From Nonomuraea turkmeniaca (GTDB lineage Bacteria; Actinomycetota; Actinomycetes; Streptosporangiales; Streptosporangiaceae), in the NCBI RefSeq assembly GCF_005889735.1, contig NZ_VCKY01000087.1:1-39597 (forward strand): DNA of 39,597 bases, written 5' to 3'. A program made the position numbers and the translations under genes. How positions within the stretch are numbered: the first letter of the stretch is position 1; the number at the start of each line of letters is the position of its first letter. Positions 39,480 through 39,597 of this stretch are shown piece by piece. A model generated the notes under the pieces. It saw only the letters and a list, made by a program, of their open reading frames with translations, was not told where the DNA came from and made no database searches.

Positions 39480-39597
39480 TCAGGGGTTCTTGCCCATGGC
39501 CTGGCGGATCACGTCGCGAAGCCGGTCCATCATCGCGACCGGCGTGCCGACGAGGAGGTTCTTGGTGGCGGACTCGGTGCCCGGGTGCGGGTGGGTG
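39480..39597 (-). CDS. C-terminal fragment of an unidentified gene (contig edge)
   Basis: The minus strand reads an open frame from the window edge to a TGA at 39480: THPHPGTESATKNLLVGTPV then AMMDRLRDVIRQAMGKNP. Only 38 codons are present. It looks like a normal protein end with a terminal helix, but I cannot assign it. The gene lies upstream of the Ppx gene on the same strand, about 108 bases away, so the two may be co-transcribed. Confidence 0.6.
   Translation of the reverse strand, partial: THPHPGTESATKNLLVGTPVAMMDRLRDVIRQAMGKNP

Overview
This window is high-GC actinobacterial DNA, most likely from a soil actinomycete of the Streptosporangiales or Streptomycetales type; the genus is a guess. 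Pointers are the third-position GC of all genes, GTG/TTG starts, AfsR/SARP regulators with NB-ARC and TPR domains, F420-type luciferase-like oxidoreductase, secreted polysaccharidases with CBM13-like lectin domains, FmdA/FmdB/AmiS formamide genes, and STAS/anti-sigma genes. It is a draft contig: bases 1-18 are a Nextera mosaic-end adapter with one base missing, fused to the first codons of a nitronate monooxygenase gene. No rRNA, tRNA, CRISPR array, insertion sequence or complete prophage was seen.

Layout. 1-1380: minus-strand remains of a detoxification operon (metallo-beta-lactamase-fold hydrolase broken by two internal deletions, tautomerase, nitronate monooxygenase) behind a palindromic operator. 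1436-5116: secreted CHAP/FG-GAP protein, a RidA-NTF2-like fusion, and a TetR gene whose own operator resembles the one at 1355. 5260-6727: a riboflavin-synthase/DHBP-synthase fusion gene behind a divergent FMN riboswitch. 6970-10825: five-gene operon (ribbon-helix-helix regulator, DUF4097, ABC ATPase, ABC-2 permease, DUF1707) with an apparently leaderless, self-repressed promoter. 10848-13946: a hypothetical gene and the formamide operon fmdB-amiS-fmdA. 14237-16215: small membrane protein, DUF899, ArsR and SRPBCC genes. 16350-26884: AraC remnant, GH43-lectin enzyme, LLM oxidoreductase, NDH-2-like flavoprotein, lipoprotein, extracellular PHB depolymerase, APH-family kinase and pectate lyase. 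27456-33833: CGNR regulator and two tandem AfsR/SARP paralogues. 34169-38225: a decayed stretch with alpha/beta-hydrolase and anti-sigma-factor remnants, GNAT, winged-helix, CBS and STAS genes. 38412-39597: Ppx/GppA phosphatase and the 3' end of an unidentified gene.

How the genes work together. Three secreted-protein genes (CHAP, GH43, pectate lyase) each have a LacI-type operator-like palindrome upstream although no lacI gene is present, suggesting members of a dispersed carbon-source regulon. Several small circuits carry their operator in plain view (RHH operon, ArsR/SRPBCC, TetR/MBL, NDH-2-like gene).

Most interesting is 5308-6727. The fusion protein keeps DHBP-synthase metal and acid-base residues but has lost the Cys and His that normally sit in the N-terminal barrel active site of riboflavin synthase; the His-to-Asn change is also found in lumazine protein. 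Its leader carries FMN-riboswitch core blocks, and one strand of the apparent closing helix is perfectly complementary to the Shine-Dalgarno sequence.
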